A stretch of DNA of 64,000 nucleotides from Saussurea involucrata (lineage: Eukaryota > Streptophyta > Magnoliopsida > Asterales > Asteraceae), in NCBI GenBank assembly GCA_033807775.1, contig CM066313.1, positions 58,997,984 through 59,061,983 of the forward strand. Reading direction: 5' to 3'. Positions within the stretch are counted from its first letter, which is position 1; each line of letters begins with the position of its first letter. Both the position numbers and the translations under genes were made by a program. This document shows positions 33,188-45,299 of this stretch, in pieces. The notes under the pieces were generated by a model, which had not been told where the DNA came from, made no database searches, and worked only from the letters and a program-made list of their open reading frames with translations.

Positions 33188-34813
33188 AAAAACCACCGGG
33201 TTTACTGATGAAGAGAAACTTCAAATGGAAAATGACCTTAAGGCAGTTAGACTTCTGATAATGGCCATTTCAAACGAGATATTTCAAGAACTAGATTCAT
33301 GTGTTACGGCCAAAAAAATCTGGGATCAGCTTCTAAATCAACTTGAGGGTGGAATTAAGACCCAAAAGAACAGAAGGACCCAATGTATAAATGAATACAA
33401 CGATTTCAAGGCACTTCCCGAGGAAACCTTACAACAAACCTACAACAGATTCAATGTTCTAATCAACAAATGTAAAAAGTGTGGGGTTGTTAGGTCGAAG
33501 GAAAACAACAATGTTCTGTTTTTGAAAAGTTTGAATGATGAATGGTTAAATCTGTCCATGTCTTTACAAGCTAACCAGGATCTAGATGTGTGGTCTCTTA
33601 CTGATGTGTATGGGACTCTTGCTGCACAAGAGAAGGATGTTGTCAAACAGAATGGAAAATCCAACATTGCAGGACCAATCGCCTTGATTTCTGATTCAAA
33701 GAATCTGACAGAAGGAATATCCAACAGAGAAAGTTCCAGCAGAGATAAGAAGAAAGAGAAGAAGAAGGGTAAGAAGAGTCTGGTAGCTAAAAGTGATGCT
33801 GAAGGGAGCTCATCAGATAAAGATGACGATATAAATGCTTTTGCTAAATCTCTTGCCTTAATAACTCAACAATTTAACAAGAGATTTGGTAGCAGAGCAT
33901 TTGACAGAAGAGGTAGATACGAGAGAGAAGGAAAAGATGAGAAAAGAGGTTATGCTGTACCTCAACACAGAACCACCAGAACATAGCTCCAACAGAACAG
34001 AGACCGCAACCACAACCTCAACAGAAGTATAATGCTCCAGTTCCACAAAAAGCTGATGCTGCTCAACCCATCAACCAGAACGATAGACGTTGCTTTAGAT
34101 GTGGCAAACCTGGCCATTTCTCTGCAAATTGCAAAGGTAAACTGATAAAAGACCAGGACTACTACAAGAACAAATATAAGTACAATTACAGAGAAAGAAG
34201 CTACGTTGCTGAGATGGAGAATTGGATTTCTGATTCATCTTCTGACGATGAACCAGAGCAAGCCAATGTTGATGTGGATGATGAAAGTTTGGGAGACGTT
34301 GATTGGATGACCGGAGAAAGGATAGAAAGGTCTGAAGAAGAAGATATAGCTCATGCATTTGCTCTTACCGTAACAAAGACAGACAATAGAGCGTTGGAGA
34401 TCACCAAACCCAGTACCAAGGTATGTTCATCTGAATCCAAGTCTGACTCAGAGTTAGAAATGCATGTTTCTTTGATAACAGAGGAGTTTCAACTCTTAAA
34501 ACAAAAGCTTTCTGAGGAAAAAGAGTTAAGAAAGCTAGCTAAGAAGGATTTGTCCTTCTACAAGAGAGAGAAAACTCTCTTGGAACAGGAAAATGAAGAA
34601 ATATTCAAAGAGAAATCTGAGCTAGAGATCTTACAACAAAAGAAGGAAAGCATTTTTTCTGAAAAGATTAAAGAGTTTGAAAATGTATTGAAACAAAAGT
34701 CTGAAGAGGTTAAGAAGTGTGAAACTGAAAGACTTAACTCTGTTACATCAATCCCTGTAGAGAAAGGAAATTCAAATCAAGAAGTACCAGGAAGCACAAG
34801 ATGTGCATATTAA
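33188..34813 (+). pseudogene. gag: Gag main part of G with CCHC zinc knuckle
   Basis: This continues the gag split by H: KPPGFTDEEKLQMENDLKAV, then KKIWDQLLNQLEGG and FLKSLNDEWLNLSMSLQ (UBN2-type gag core). A basic/Ser linker follows. A one-base frameshift near 33965 moves into the frame of the zinc knuckle CFRCGKPGHFSANC (34091-34132), which binds genomic RNA. A long coiled coil follows (about 34460-34740) up to TAA 34811-34813. The coiled-coil tail resembles the protein of elements I and K. Confidence 0.88.
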
Positions 34814-36162
34814 GATAAACTCACAGATGGATACGCAAGGTCTCGGTTTCTCTGACCTTGCTCCCTATAATGAAAAGAAGAAGACATCTCTGTCCTCTGC
34901 TTTTTGTGTTGGGAAAATCCAAGAGGATGTGATCTCTGGTACTGCTGCTTTCAAAAGAATCAAAACCTCAGATGTTTTCAAAAGAACCTGAAGACATGAC
35001 TGCAAGAATGTTAGCTATGACTCCTTGAATCATGAAAAGGTTAATAAACCATCTTCAAAGTTTATTCTTGATCAAGGAAGAGCTAGAATCATACTTCCTA
35101 ACTCTGTTAATAGTCTGAGTCCAAAAGAGAATTTTAATTTTAACTCTTTTAAGGGACAGAAGTCTGTTACTTCTGTGGAAGAGTCCTCTGTTGAAAGTTC
35201 ACAGAGCGAAATTAACCAAGAAGCACCAGTCTTCTCTCCTTCCTCTGAATCAATTCGAACATCTTTTAAAGAGGATATTAAAAGAATTCTTGAGGAAAAT
35301 GCTGTTTCTGATGCATCAAAACCTAAGTTGAGGAAGTTTAAGACTGTCAAAACAAATAACTCAATGATAACCCCAGAGTCTAACACCCTCAACAGAGCCA
35401 CCAGAGACTTTCTAGGCTCTGCAGTGACTCTGACTCTGAGGTAGATGAGCAAATTTTTGTACTCAAAAGAAAGTTTTGCATAAACCTAAGCAGATGCCCG
35501 CAGGATGTTTCGATTTGAAAAAGGATGTCGCATTCTTTAAGAAACAGGCTAGATTCATACCAGTAACTGAGTTTGATAACAAAGGTTTCACTATTCTTGG
35601 TTCTAATGATGTAGAAGTAAAGAAAAGAGAGAATGCAAGAAATGTTCCAGTGAACAACACCTTTGTACCCCATGTTTTTAAACCAGTCAGGTTTACACCA
35701 GAACAGAAAGGCAAATGGGTAGTCAATGACAGACCTGTTCCCATTTCTGGTGTAAATCAAAGAAGAAATTCTTTTTGGAAAAGTGAGTCTGTTCCAAAGG
35801 AAAACAACTCTTTCAAGCAAAATCAGGACATAATGTATGGTCCTAACGTTTTTCAGAACCAAGGACCATTCAAACAGCAGTCTTTGAACAAAAACATCAA
35901 TGTGCATCAATTATCTTCATGCTCTATCAACTGTAATTGCATTCAACTGTTGTTAAAATTGCAAAACCATATGAATGGTCCTCACTGTGTTCTGAATCAG
36001 TCACCTCAAAGGAATGATCCCAAGATTGTTCAGAATACACAGAGAAAGACCTTTGGCACGCCATCACAGAATGGAAAGCCAGTAGGAAAGACCGATAACA
36101 CCCAAAAGCCTAACAAGAAAGGACCCATCATGCAATGGGTACCTAAAAGAAACTAATCTGTC
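34814..36162 (+). pseudogene. Gag-protease linker of G, decayed
   Basis: Fragments in different frames (34803-34991, 35025-35444, 35476-36156) form a low-complexity Ser/Lys/Asn-rich linker, as found between gag and protease in Sireviruses. It ends in MQWVPKRN and TAA (36154-36156), nine codons before protease in the same frame. I see no recoding signal and take the stop as damage. Confidence 0.65.
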
Positions 36163-37279
36163 TTGCATAAACCTCATGTGCAGATCTGGTATTTGGATTC
36201 CGGATGCTCCAGGCACATGACGGGCAATAAGGAGCTACTGACTTATTTCAAGAACAAGAAAGGGAGTGCAGTGACCTTCGGAGGAGACAATGGTGGACAA
36301 ACTAGAGGATATGGTACTTTAGTGAATGGTGGTGTTTCAGTTTCCGAGGTTGCTTATGTTGAGGGATTAAACCATAATCTTCTCAGTATAAGTCAACTCT
36401 GTGATCATGGATTCGATGTCAATTTTAGGAAGAAGTATTGTTCCTTGTTACTTTACGAGTCTGGTCAAGAACTATTAAGAGCTGACAGAAAAGGCAATTT
36501 GTACAAAATGAATTTTAATCCAAATCAAAACTCTACAACAGAGAAACCCTGTTTAGTGTCTTTGAAAAATGAAGATGCCTGGCTCTGGCATAAAAGATTT
36601 GCCCACTTAAATTTTTCAAATCTTGACAAGCTCGTGAAATTGAACTTAGTAAAAGGACTGCCTTCGTTAAAATTTGACAAAGACCGTCTCTGTTCTGCCT
36701 GTGAATTGGGTAAGATGAAAATATCTTCACACAGAACTAAAAGTGATCACAATTGTCCTACACCTTTGCATATGCTTCATGTGGATCTTTGTGGTCCAAT
36801 CTCTGTGCAAATTCTGTCGGGTAAGAAGTATATTTTTGTGCTTATTGATGAATTCTCTAGATATACTTGGATCGAGTTCATCAGAGTAAAATCTGATGTC
36901 CCAGAAATTCTAATAAGTTTGTTGAGAAGGATACAGGTTCTGTTAGGACTTAAAGTTCAAATGTTGAGAAGTGATAACGGGAATCGGTGCCTACCTATCA
37001 GAGGAAGGAATTTCCCAAAACTTCTCAGCTGCCAGATCTCCACAACAGAACGGTGTGGTGGAAAGAAAGAACAGAACTCTGGTAGAAGCCGCAAGAACCA
37101 AGTTGGCCGGTTCTGTCCTTCCTATCAACTTCTGGGCAGAGGCAGTCTCAACAGCTTGTTTTACCCAAAACAGAGCTGTAATAGTGAAGAGATTTAAGAA
37201 GACTCCCTATGAACTCATCAACAACAGAAGTCCAAATGTGAAATATTTTCACATTTTTGGCTGCAAGTGTACATCTTGA
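36163..37279 (+). pseudogene. pol: Protease and integrase of G
   Basis: The aspartic protease active site DSG is at 36196-36204 (WYLDSGCSRHMTG). The zinc-binding HHCC domain spans 36589 (His) to 36702 (second Cys of CSAC). The integrase core has Asp 36784, Asp 36973 and Glu 37061, the usual D, D, E triad, but a frameshift lies between the second Asp and the Glu (near 36982). The frame moves to 36971-37279, ending at a TGA where FHIFGCKC should continue. Protease cuts the polyprotein and integrase inserts the cDNA; both are inactive here. Confidence 0.9.
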
Positions 37280-38742
37280 ATGACAGAGAACAGCTGGGTA
37301 AGTTCGACAAGAAGGCGGACGAAGGAATCTTTATTGGTTATTCCTTAACCTCTAAAGCTTACAGAGTCTACAATACCAGAACCTGTGTCATTCAAGAAAG
37401 TGTAAATGTGTCCTTTGATGAAAATACGTCAAGTTCCTCTGATCGCAAATCAACAGAGGGGACACATACAGAACAAAAGAAGCCAAGTTCTTCAAAAACA
37501 AGGAAAGAAGATATCAATCTCATATTCAATGATTTATTCGATGATGATGATTCTTCTGTCAACATCAACAGAGATGACCAAGCTCAGAATTCAACAGAAC
37601 AGAATCTGACAGGTACAACTCTTACTGGTCCCTCAAATACTTCACCATCTACTTCTCTGTCTACAGGTGTTATTCAGAGAAATGAGGAACCACAAAGAGA
37701 ACCTGAGCAAGAGCCATCATCACCTCTGTTAACTCATATTGGCAGAGATTCCTTATTTGAAAGCTCACCTTCACAGAGCGTTGTTGGCAACTCACAGAGC
37801 AATGAGGCCACTCTCCAAAGTTGTGTGCCACAGAGCCCTGGTCCTAATCCACAGAACTCTGACGCTGAAGTTCGTCTTTTCCCATCAGAAGCACAAACCC
37901 CACCTCTTGTCCATGCTCCCATGACAAGATGGACAAAGGATCACCCTCATCATCTTATTATTGGTGCTGCTGAAGATGGTGTGAAGACAAGATCGGCCAC
38001 AATCAATGAAGCTTTCTTTGTAAATTTTTTAAGCATGATTGAGCCGAAGAAGATTTCTGGAGCCCTTGAAAACCCAAACTGGATCGAAGCTATGCAAAAG
38101 GATCTTCTGGAGTTTGAAAGAAACAAAGTTTGGTCCTTGGTTCCACTCCCAAAAGGCAAAGCTGCCATTGGAACCAAGTGGGTGTTTAGGAACAAGAAAG
38201 ATGAAGATGGGATTATCATCAGAAACAAAGCCCGTCTGGTTGCTAAGGGATATAGCCAAGAAGAAGGCATTGACTATGACGAGACTTTTGCACCTGTGGC
38301 TAGGCTATAAGCAATCAGAATCTTCTTAGCCTATGTTGCTCACAAGGGTTTCAAGGTCTACCAGATGGACGTCAAATCTGCTTTTCTGTATGGCAGACTA
38401 CAAGAAGAAGTGTATGTTCAGCAACCACCAGGTTTTGAATGTCTAGAGTTACCTGACCACGTTTACAAATAAGACAAAGCTTTGTATGGCCTTAAGAAAG
38501 CTCCTAGAGCCTGGTATGAAACTCTGTCAAACTTTCTGTTGACTAAGCACTTCGAAAAAGGTACTGTCGATAAAACTCTTTTCTTTAGGAGGTATAAGAA
38601 TGATATACTTCTGGTGCAAATATATGTTGATGACATTATATTTGGGTCTAAACGGCAAGAGTACTGTGATAAGTTTGAGGATTTGATGAAAAGTGAATTC
38701 AAAATGAGCATGATGGGAGAACTCTCTTTCTTTCTTGGTTTA
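37267..38742 (+). pseudogene. pol: Integrase tail and reverse transcriptase N-terminal part of G
   Basis: Starting just after the frame break, the frame reads [20 protein letters not shown] and [13 protein letters not shown], the Copia integrase C-terminal block. A Ser/Thr/Gln linker (about 37430-37910) follows, then RVT_2 from about 38080 ([14 protein letters not shown]). Nonsense codons are at 38308-38310 (GAA in B) and 38470-38472 (CTA in B). YVDD is at 38623-38634. The frame runs into the LTR of element I at 38743, just after FFLGL. Confidence 0.9.
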
Positions 38743-39007
38743 TGTGAAATCCCAGATTCTAGCAAGTAATCAAGAATAATGAAGAGAGAATGTTGAGAGC
38801 AAACTTGTCATCCATGTATTAATCTCAAAAGTGTAAATGACAAATGTTCCAAGAGTTATATAGTGTTCTGAAGTATTGCTAGCTAAAGAACTAGACATGC
38901 CTATTTATACCCATAACATACAAGGTATAAAGGCAAAGCTATACAGCCTAGACTCTTTATAGTACATTGACTTTACAGTAAATCTTGAATACAACAATGC
39001 TCTAACA
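38743..39007 (-). mobile_element. 3' LTR of element I
   Basis: The LTR is 265 bp; on the minus strand it reads TGTTAGAGCATTG...GGGATTTCACA. The TATAAATA box is at 38909-38902 (minus). Confidence 0.94.
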
Positions 39008-39217
39008 ATCTCCCCCTTTGGATTCAAGATTTAAAAAAATATGACAGCAGTCTTCAGCACTTTGTAAAGTCAATCTTCTTAAACAGACACTCTATCAAAC
39101 CATCTTCAAGTCTTGTTCATGAAAATCAGATCTTTGTAGCTTTATCAGACTTTGACAAACAGTAACTTCTTGTATCCTTCTTGATGCAAGAACCTTAGTT
39201 CTCATATTAACTTTAAG

Positions 39218-39455
39218 GATCCGAAACCATCAATTCGGATGTAGACAGATTCGAAACCAAGGATTCGAAAGTAAGAAGGATGCGAAATCATAAGGATTCG
39301 GATGCAAGAGGGTGCGAAACCATATGGATTCGGATGCAAGAGGGTGCGAAACCATCCGTTTCGTATCAAGTAGGGTCCGAAACCATGCCAAAGTTGAATA
39401 AATGGAATCCGAAACCATTTGAAATAGGAATAGAGAGATGCGAAACCATCTACAT
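39218..39455 (-). repeat. Short dispersed array of GGTTTCGGAT-type words in the 3' region of I
   Basis: On the plus strand there are nine or so copies of CCGAAACCAT / GCGAAACCAT spaced 20-30 bases apart. It is the same word as in the leader of I (43320-43740) and the leader of K (54945-55590). Confidence 0.8.
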
Positions 39456-40222
39456 TGTTGAACTTTTAGGTGTAAGCGCATTCCGAGAACCACTCAGAAC
39501 TAAGATAACCAAATTCAGCAACATTTGGACTTCACATGATCCATCTCCCCCTAATCTTCAGTCTTTGTTCACGAATCTTTGACTTGAAATATCTTTGATT
39601 TGAAAGCTCTTTGACATGAAATTGAAATTAAACTTTTCTCCCCCTTTTTCGATGATGGTGAGAATCATAATCATCGAAAACCATTTTCAATTTCAGTCGT
39701 GTCTTTGAGTATTGCTAACAATCTCCTCCTTAGAGAATAATCTTGCTCCCCCTCAAAGTAAGAATTCTGGAGCAATTTGTTTTCTCCCCCTGAAAATATG
39801 TATATATTTCAATAACGATATTCATTTCAAATACAGTGCGTTAATGAAAACATTTATACAAGGAAAATAAAATTCATTGAACCACATTTTATAACTACTA
39901 ACATTTGATCATTTGAAAGCTTTACAAAAAAAATCCAACTTAATGAAGTTTAACAGATGTTTCAATCAAATGAAATCAAATGCATGTGTTTGGATTCAAA
40001 AACAAGACATCATTGCATATCAAGTTAAAAATGTTCAGTTTCAACCCCTTTATTAAATCTATTTGGTGTGCTAGCATGCGAAATATGATTAGCTACAAGC
40101 ATATGCAATTCTAAAACATGTAAGAATACTTTGCTCTACTCACACTATTTGTCCAAAATCAGAATTTTCACAAATTTACAGGTTTATCGCGACTTTGTAT
40201 TTTCCCCAAGTTTCAAGAGATG

Positions 40223-40326
40223 TGTGCTCATTGGCATCTTTTGATTTTGTGCTCATTGGCATCTTTTGATTTTGTGCACATTGGCATCTTTTGATTTTGT
40301 GCACATTGGCATCTTTTAATCAAAAA
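40223..40326 (+). repeat. 26-bp tandem repeat, four units
   Basis: GTGCWCATTGGCATCTTTTG units begin near 40223, 40249, 40275 and 40301. Confidence 0.88.
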
Positions 40327-40355
40327 GTTTAGTAAGAATAAGATACACCGTTAAA

Positions 40356-40632
40356 CATGACTTTCTATATGGTTCTATAGCAGGATTTGGGTTAGCATAT
40401 TCCAGACCAGTTGGCCTTAGGTGCTAGGTGTCGAGCACCCCGTAGAACTTAATTTCCCAAACCAGAAAGTCCACATCGATATATCTTAAACCCATTTGTA
40501 CCAGTAGAACATGGCTTTCTATCTGGTTCTATAGCAGGATTTGGGTCAGCCGATCCCAGACCAGTTGATCTTAGGGACTAGGTGTCAAGCACCCCATAGG
40601 ACTTAATCTCCCAAACCAGAAAGGCCACAGGT
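40356..40632 (+). repeat. Direct duplication of about 120 bp, 154-bp spacing
   Basis: The segments 40356-40476 and 40510-40632 share GGTTCTATAGCAGGATTTGG, then CCAGACCAGTTG and GAGCACCCC-type phrases, with about 85% identity by eye. Confidence 0.8.
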
Positions 40633-41102
40633 ACAAACTTTCAAACTAAATGATATTCTATATAAGTTCGGATTTCCATCACAAAATATGAATGATATCT
40701 CAATCACTTGGTTCTAAACATAGTGCTTCCCCCATATTTTCGTTTCCATTCATCATTCTGACAACTAGGCTTTTTTTAGCATTATATTCTATATAAGTCC
40801 GAATTTACATATCATTGAGCATTCAGCATGATTTCATTCATGTTTTGCTGACCTTTCGATTTTTTTCAGAAGTGAAAGTTGAAACAAATCTAACTCAGAT
40901 AATACAAAAATACTTGTAAAATCATCTTTTAGCACACATTTAATTCATTGAATGAAAATTGAAAATTTCATCTCGTTGAAGTAAATTTGTAAAGATTCAA
41001 GTTTTCAAAGCAGTAGAAACAAAATATAATTCAATGTTACCTTTTACCACTTGTTCCTTGTAACAGAAAATGTGACAGTTAAGGATATCACCTGAGAAGA
41101 AT

Positions 41103-41350
41103 GAGTTCTAAACTGATTTGTTTAGAAGTATTAGCCTTTGATGTACGGGTCCTGAACTGAATTGTTCAGAAGCCATGGTCGTTGAAGCACGGATTTTGAA
41201 CGGATATGTTCAAAAACCAAAAACGTTGAAGCACGGGTCCTGAACTGATGTATTCAGAAACCAATATCGTTGTAGAACGGGTTCTAAACTAAGATGTTTA
41301 GAAACCATTATCTTTGAAATCCGGGTTCTAAACTGATGTGTTTAGAAACC
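41103..41350 (+). repeat. 44-bp tandem repeat, five to six units, each with an inverted repeat
   Basis: Phrases CGGGTCCTGAACTGA / CGGGTTCTAAACTGA recur at about 41147, 41191, 41235, 41279 and 41323. Each unit pairs CTGAAC or CTAAAC with GTTCAG or GTTTAG, so each can form a small stem. Compensating changes (CTGAAC with GTTCAG, CTAAAC with GTTTAG) appear between units. Confidence 0.8.
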
Positions 41351-41545
41351 ATTGGTCTTTGCACCCCCTTAATGGTACAAGTACTCTTCTTCAAAAAAAA
41401 AATCACCGCTTCTCTTCTGTTTTCAGTCATGTGTGTGGTTTATGTTTCCAAATCAGCACCACACATGATGAACCTACAAAACAGATTAAGCAGATTTTGG
41501 TACCCAACGGGACTTGGGTCCTAGTGTGTTAGGTGTAGATTTCTT

Positions 41546-43153
41546 TTAAGGAATACTGTAAGTACCGTACCAAAAAGAAGTATAATTTTTATGCACAAAA
41601 TCATTTGATCCACAGTAAGAACAACAGATTTTCTTATGTGCCAACCTAATCAGATGATTTACAGAATGAATAGGATTAGGTTTAGCAGAAGATTTACCTT
41701 TCGGCGCATTGTTCTTCTTGGCATTTAATGTGGAATCAGATGATTTTGGTACATCTTTCTTTGGAATTGTTGTGCCTTTGACTCTCCATTCCATGTTCAC
41801 CTTCTTGAAGACTGGAACTTCTTCAGTTTTGGAAGTATTAACTTTAGACACATTTGTTTTGTTATCTGATTTATCAAGCAGAGGATTATAGAAGAGATTT
41901 GTTGAACGAATATGATCTTTTGAGAAATCTGTTGATCTATTACATTGTTTAGAAGGAATGTTTTTAAAACTTGAACTTGAAGCAATTTTAAAAGAACATT
42001 CAGAATCATTTGAATCAACAAATGGAGTCTGAAATATAGAAATATGACTGGTTTGCTTTGAGACATCAAATTTAAAAATGACGTCTTCAATTTCTTTAAC
42101 TTTGTATATTAAAACATTTTTCTCTTTAGAAATTAGATCAAATTTCTTTTGGAGATCAGATTTGATCAACCGATCCTTCATAATATCAGTTGATAAACCA
42201 GATAATCTTTTGGTAAGATTAAAAATCACATCTTCAAAATATATGTGTTCCGATTCAAAATATTTTTCCAAAAATTTTCTTTTATCAGTAATCTCTTTAA
42301 AAATTTCCATAATTTTCTTTTTAAGGGTTTTAGTTTCCTTTTCAAAGAGATTTTTCTTTTTCGTGAAATCTTTTCTTTCTTTTTCCAAAAGATTTTCTAA
42401 ATCAGAGATTTTCACGGAAAGTTCAGAACTTTTAATCTCAAAAGATTTTCGTTCAGTTTTAAAATCAGCTCTTTCTTTTTCGAGCTTCTCTTTTTCAAGA
42501 AATAAAACTTTCTCAAAGTCAGAAACTTGTTTTGAAATTTTTATACATTTCAGTTCAAGTGCTTTCTTTTCTTCAAAAACTTTCTTTGAAGATGGTGACT
42601 CTCTTTCACATTCAGAAAGCTTTTTCTTTAATTCAACGTTTTCTCTTTCCAACGTTGTTGTCTTTTCTTGAACTCCTTTTAATTGACCTCTAAGGTATTA
42701 GTTCTCCTTCTCTCTCTTGTCTTCAATGCTCTTCAGATCAGCATTTTCTTTTTGAAAGATTGTTACTTTCTCTTGAAGTTTCTTGATTTGATCGTGCAAA
42801 CTCGAATTGTCTTACTTTGTTTCAAGACCAGCAATATGTACTTCAAGATCAGATATTCTTTTAGTAAGTTTAGCATTTGAAGAAGATATGTCTAAGATTT
42901 GTCTCTTTAGATCAACATTTTCTTCCTCCAATGCTTTATTTAAAACAGGAAATGAAGGTTTTGAAGCATTAGAATTAACAATAGTTTGTTTTAGAATTTT
43001 CTTCAAACCTTCACTACTGGATTTAACAAAAATTTGTGGAGTTGGAGGTATTTCTGTTATAATAATTTGTTGCAAAATTTCATTATTTGATTTAACAAAA
43101 GATTGCTTCAAATCTTCCCCACTAGATTTAATAATAGTTTGCTTCAAACTCAT
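41546..43153 (-). pseudogene. Coiled-coil ORF of element I (gag-tail-like), two nonsense codons
   Basis: One frame of about 536 codons reads from ATG 43153 to the stop at 41546, with TAA codons near 42812 and 42700 where the relative in K has AGA and TCA. It begins MSLKQTIIKSS, followed by a NNEILQQ..ITEIPPTPQ repeat segment. Most of it is Lys/Glu-rich coiled coil (about 42900-42080). The end has a Ser/Lys tail and a half zinc-knuckle-like CSYCGSNDFVHKN. This resembles the tail of a Sirevirus gag. A structural or RNA-packaging role is possible; it is not an enzyme. Confidence 0.68.
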
Positions 43154-44201
43154 CTTTAATATTGCTAGAAAATGATCGTTCAGAAAATCAAGCAGAAAAA
43201 ATTTTATATAAATTTTTTTCTTGAAAAGCTCTTAAAGTGTATGAAAAACACTATAGAAAAAATTTCGGAATAAAATTTTTTTTCTTGAAAAGCTCTTAAA
43301 ATTAATTTTTTTTTTAAATCGACACGAATTCGAATCTATAAGAGTTCGAAACCACGGAATTCGTATGCTGAAGGATCCAAAACCCCTGAATTCGGATGCT
43401 GAAGGGTTCGAAATCCCAAGAATTCGAATGCTGAAGGATTCGAAATCCTTGGTTTCGGACCAAGAAGGGTTCGAAATCCTTGGTTTTGAATCCTTAAGGG
43501 TTCGAAATCTTTGGATTCGGACCAAGAAGGGTTCGAAATCCTTGGATTCGGACTCTGAAGGATTCGAAATCCTTGGATTCGGACTCTGAAGGATTCCAAA
43601 TCCTTGGATTTGGATCAATAGGGGTTCGAAACTAAGATGAACAGTAAACAATGAAGGATCCGAAACCAAGCTTGAATGATCCGAAATCCTTATGAATGAT
43701 CCGAAACCATCAAGAACAATCCGAAACCCTCACTTCGAACTCGAAAATCACTAAATCAGCCATAACTTTTTCAATTCTTGATCGATTGTTATGAAATTTG
43801 CACAGATTTGTTCGAAATTTGAATCCACACACTTTCTTAGTTAATCACAAATCCTAATTCGATCAATTTAATCGAATTATGATTCAAAAACAGTAGAAAA
43901 AGTTTTCGAACAAAAACAGATATAAAATGATCAGATCTGCAAATTCTGTGCAGATTTTGGTATAGATCCTTGAATTAAAGATGTTCAGGGATGAAAATCG
44001 AGTGCAATGATCTCAATAATCAAACCAAAAGATCAAAAATTAAAGAAAGGATGAATTTTGGATGAACAGTAAATGAAGAAGGATTCGAAATCTTCAATGA
44101 ATAGTGAATGATGTGTGATCCGAAATCCTCAGCTACAGTGTAAAAAATCTTCAATTTGCTATTTGATCTGCTTGAATTTTCTGTTTAGCTCTGATACCAA
44201 A
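43154..44201 (-). other. Leader and primer binding site of I
   Basis: The primer site TTTGGTATCAGAGC (44201-44188, minus) directly adjoins the 5' LTR. The leader contains an array of GGATTCGAAATCC / GGTTTCGAAC words at about 43320-43740 and no ORF of its own. Confidence 0.85.
43320..43740 (-). repeat. Array of GGATTTCGAAYCC-type words in the leader of I
   Basis: More than 15 copies of the palindrome-like word GGATTCGAAATCC and variants are spaced about 20-34 bases apart. It is related to the arrays at 39218-39455 and 54945-55590. Confidence 0.85.
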
Positions 44202-44466
44202 TGTGAAATCCCAGATTCTAGAAAGTAATCAAGAATAATGAAGAGAGAATGTTGAGAGCAAACTTGTCATCCATGTATTAATCTCAAAAGTGTAAATGAC
44301 AAATGTTCCAAGAGTTATATAGTGTTCTGAAGTGTTGCTAGCTAAAGAACTAGACATGTCTATTTATACCCTTAACATACAAGGTATAAAGGCAAAGCTA
44401 TACAGCCTAGACTCATTATAGTACATTGACTTTACAGTAAATCTTGAATACAACAATGCTCTAACA
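44202..44466 (-). mobile_element. 5' LTR of element I
   Basis: The LTR is 265 bp, the same length as 38743-39007, with five base differences by eye (about 1.9%). It is followed by target duplication GTTTA. Confidence 0.94.
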
Positions 44467-45299
44467 GTTTACAAGTAAAACAATCCATCAGAGGGACTTT
44501 CATATGTCTGTCCAAATATATCTCTGATATTTTGAAAAAATATAAGCTAAACAATTCAAATCCAATGAGAACTCCTATTGCCACTGGAGTTAAGCTTGAC
44601 TCTGACCTTAATGGTGAACCTACAGATGTCAAGAACTACAGAGGCATGATAGGGTCACTTCTATATTTAACTGCTAGCAGACCTGATATAATGTTTGCAA
44701 CTTGTCTGTGTGCCAGATTTCAAGCAAATCCTAAAGTATCACACTTTTTTGCTGTCAAGCGCATATTTAAATATTTGAAAGGGACTCAATTTCTGGGTAT
44801 TTGGTATCCTCTTAATTCTGGTTTCGAGTTTGTAGCATACACAAATTCAGATTATGGAGGATGCAAGAACGACAGAAAGAGTACTTCTGGTAGCTGTCAA
44901 TTGCTTGGTGATAAACTGGTGAGTTGGACATCTATGAAACAGAACTGCGTATCAACCTCTACAGCAGAAGCAGAGTATGTTGATGTTGCTAGTTGTTGCT
45001 CTCAAGTGCTCTGGATGAAAACTCAACTCAAAGATTATGGCATGGAGTACAATAAAATTCCAATTATGTGCGACTCCAAGAGTGCCATAGCAATAACAGC
45101 TAATCCAGTTCAGCACTCCAAGACGAAACACATCGACATAAGGTACCACTTCATAAAAGACCATGTTGAAAAAGGGACGATTGAAATGTATTTTGATTCA
45201 ACTGACTTCCAACTTGCTGATTTTTTTACCAAAGCCCTTCATGAAAGGAGATTTAACTTCTTAATCGGCAAGATGGGTATGCTGAACATGTCCTCTTAA
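44467..45299 (+). pseudogene. pol: Reverse transcriptase end and RNase H of G
   Basis: This continues the pol split by element I, after the duplicated GTTTA. It reads TGVKLDSDLNGEP, then GMIGSLLYLTASRPDIMFAT, then RNase H with STAEAEYVDVA and CDSKSAIAI, and ends at TAA 45297-45299. The first catalytic Asp of RNase H is replaced by Asn: AAT at 44844-44846 in YTNSD, where B has GAC. That alone should stop catalysis. Otherwise this segment is open. Confidence 0.93.

Larger units (their letters stand above)
39008..41545 (-). other. 3' non-coding region of I with multiple purine tracts and repeats
   Basis: There is no gene in 2.5 kb. The polypurine tract adjoining the LTR (39008-39017) is joined by four more CTCCCCCT tracts (39545, 39638, 39746, 39783; purine on the minus strand). 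Repeats of the family word TCCGAAACCAT lie at about 39218-39450. A TCGATGAT...ATCATCGA hairpin is at 39649-39677. Several tandem repeats are listed separately. Confidence 0.8.
38743..44466 (-). mobile_element. Element I: 5.7-kb non-autonomous LTR element (LARD-like, Sirevirus-derived)
   Basis: Two 265-bp LTRs (38743-39007 and 44202-44466) differ at five positions by eye. The target duplication is a perfect GTTTA (38738-38742 and 44467-44471). The primer site and purine tract both show minus-strand orientation. The only coding potential is a broken coiled-coil ORF; no protease, integrase, RT or RNase H is present. Its LTR resembles that of element K (54016). It interrupts the reverse transcriptase of G. 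Confidence 0.94.

Noticed and set aside
36154..36156. TAA between gag linker and protease of G as a programmed recoding site
   Set aside because: Many random stops and frameshifts surround it, and there is no shift or readthrough signal.
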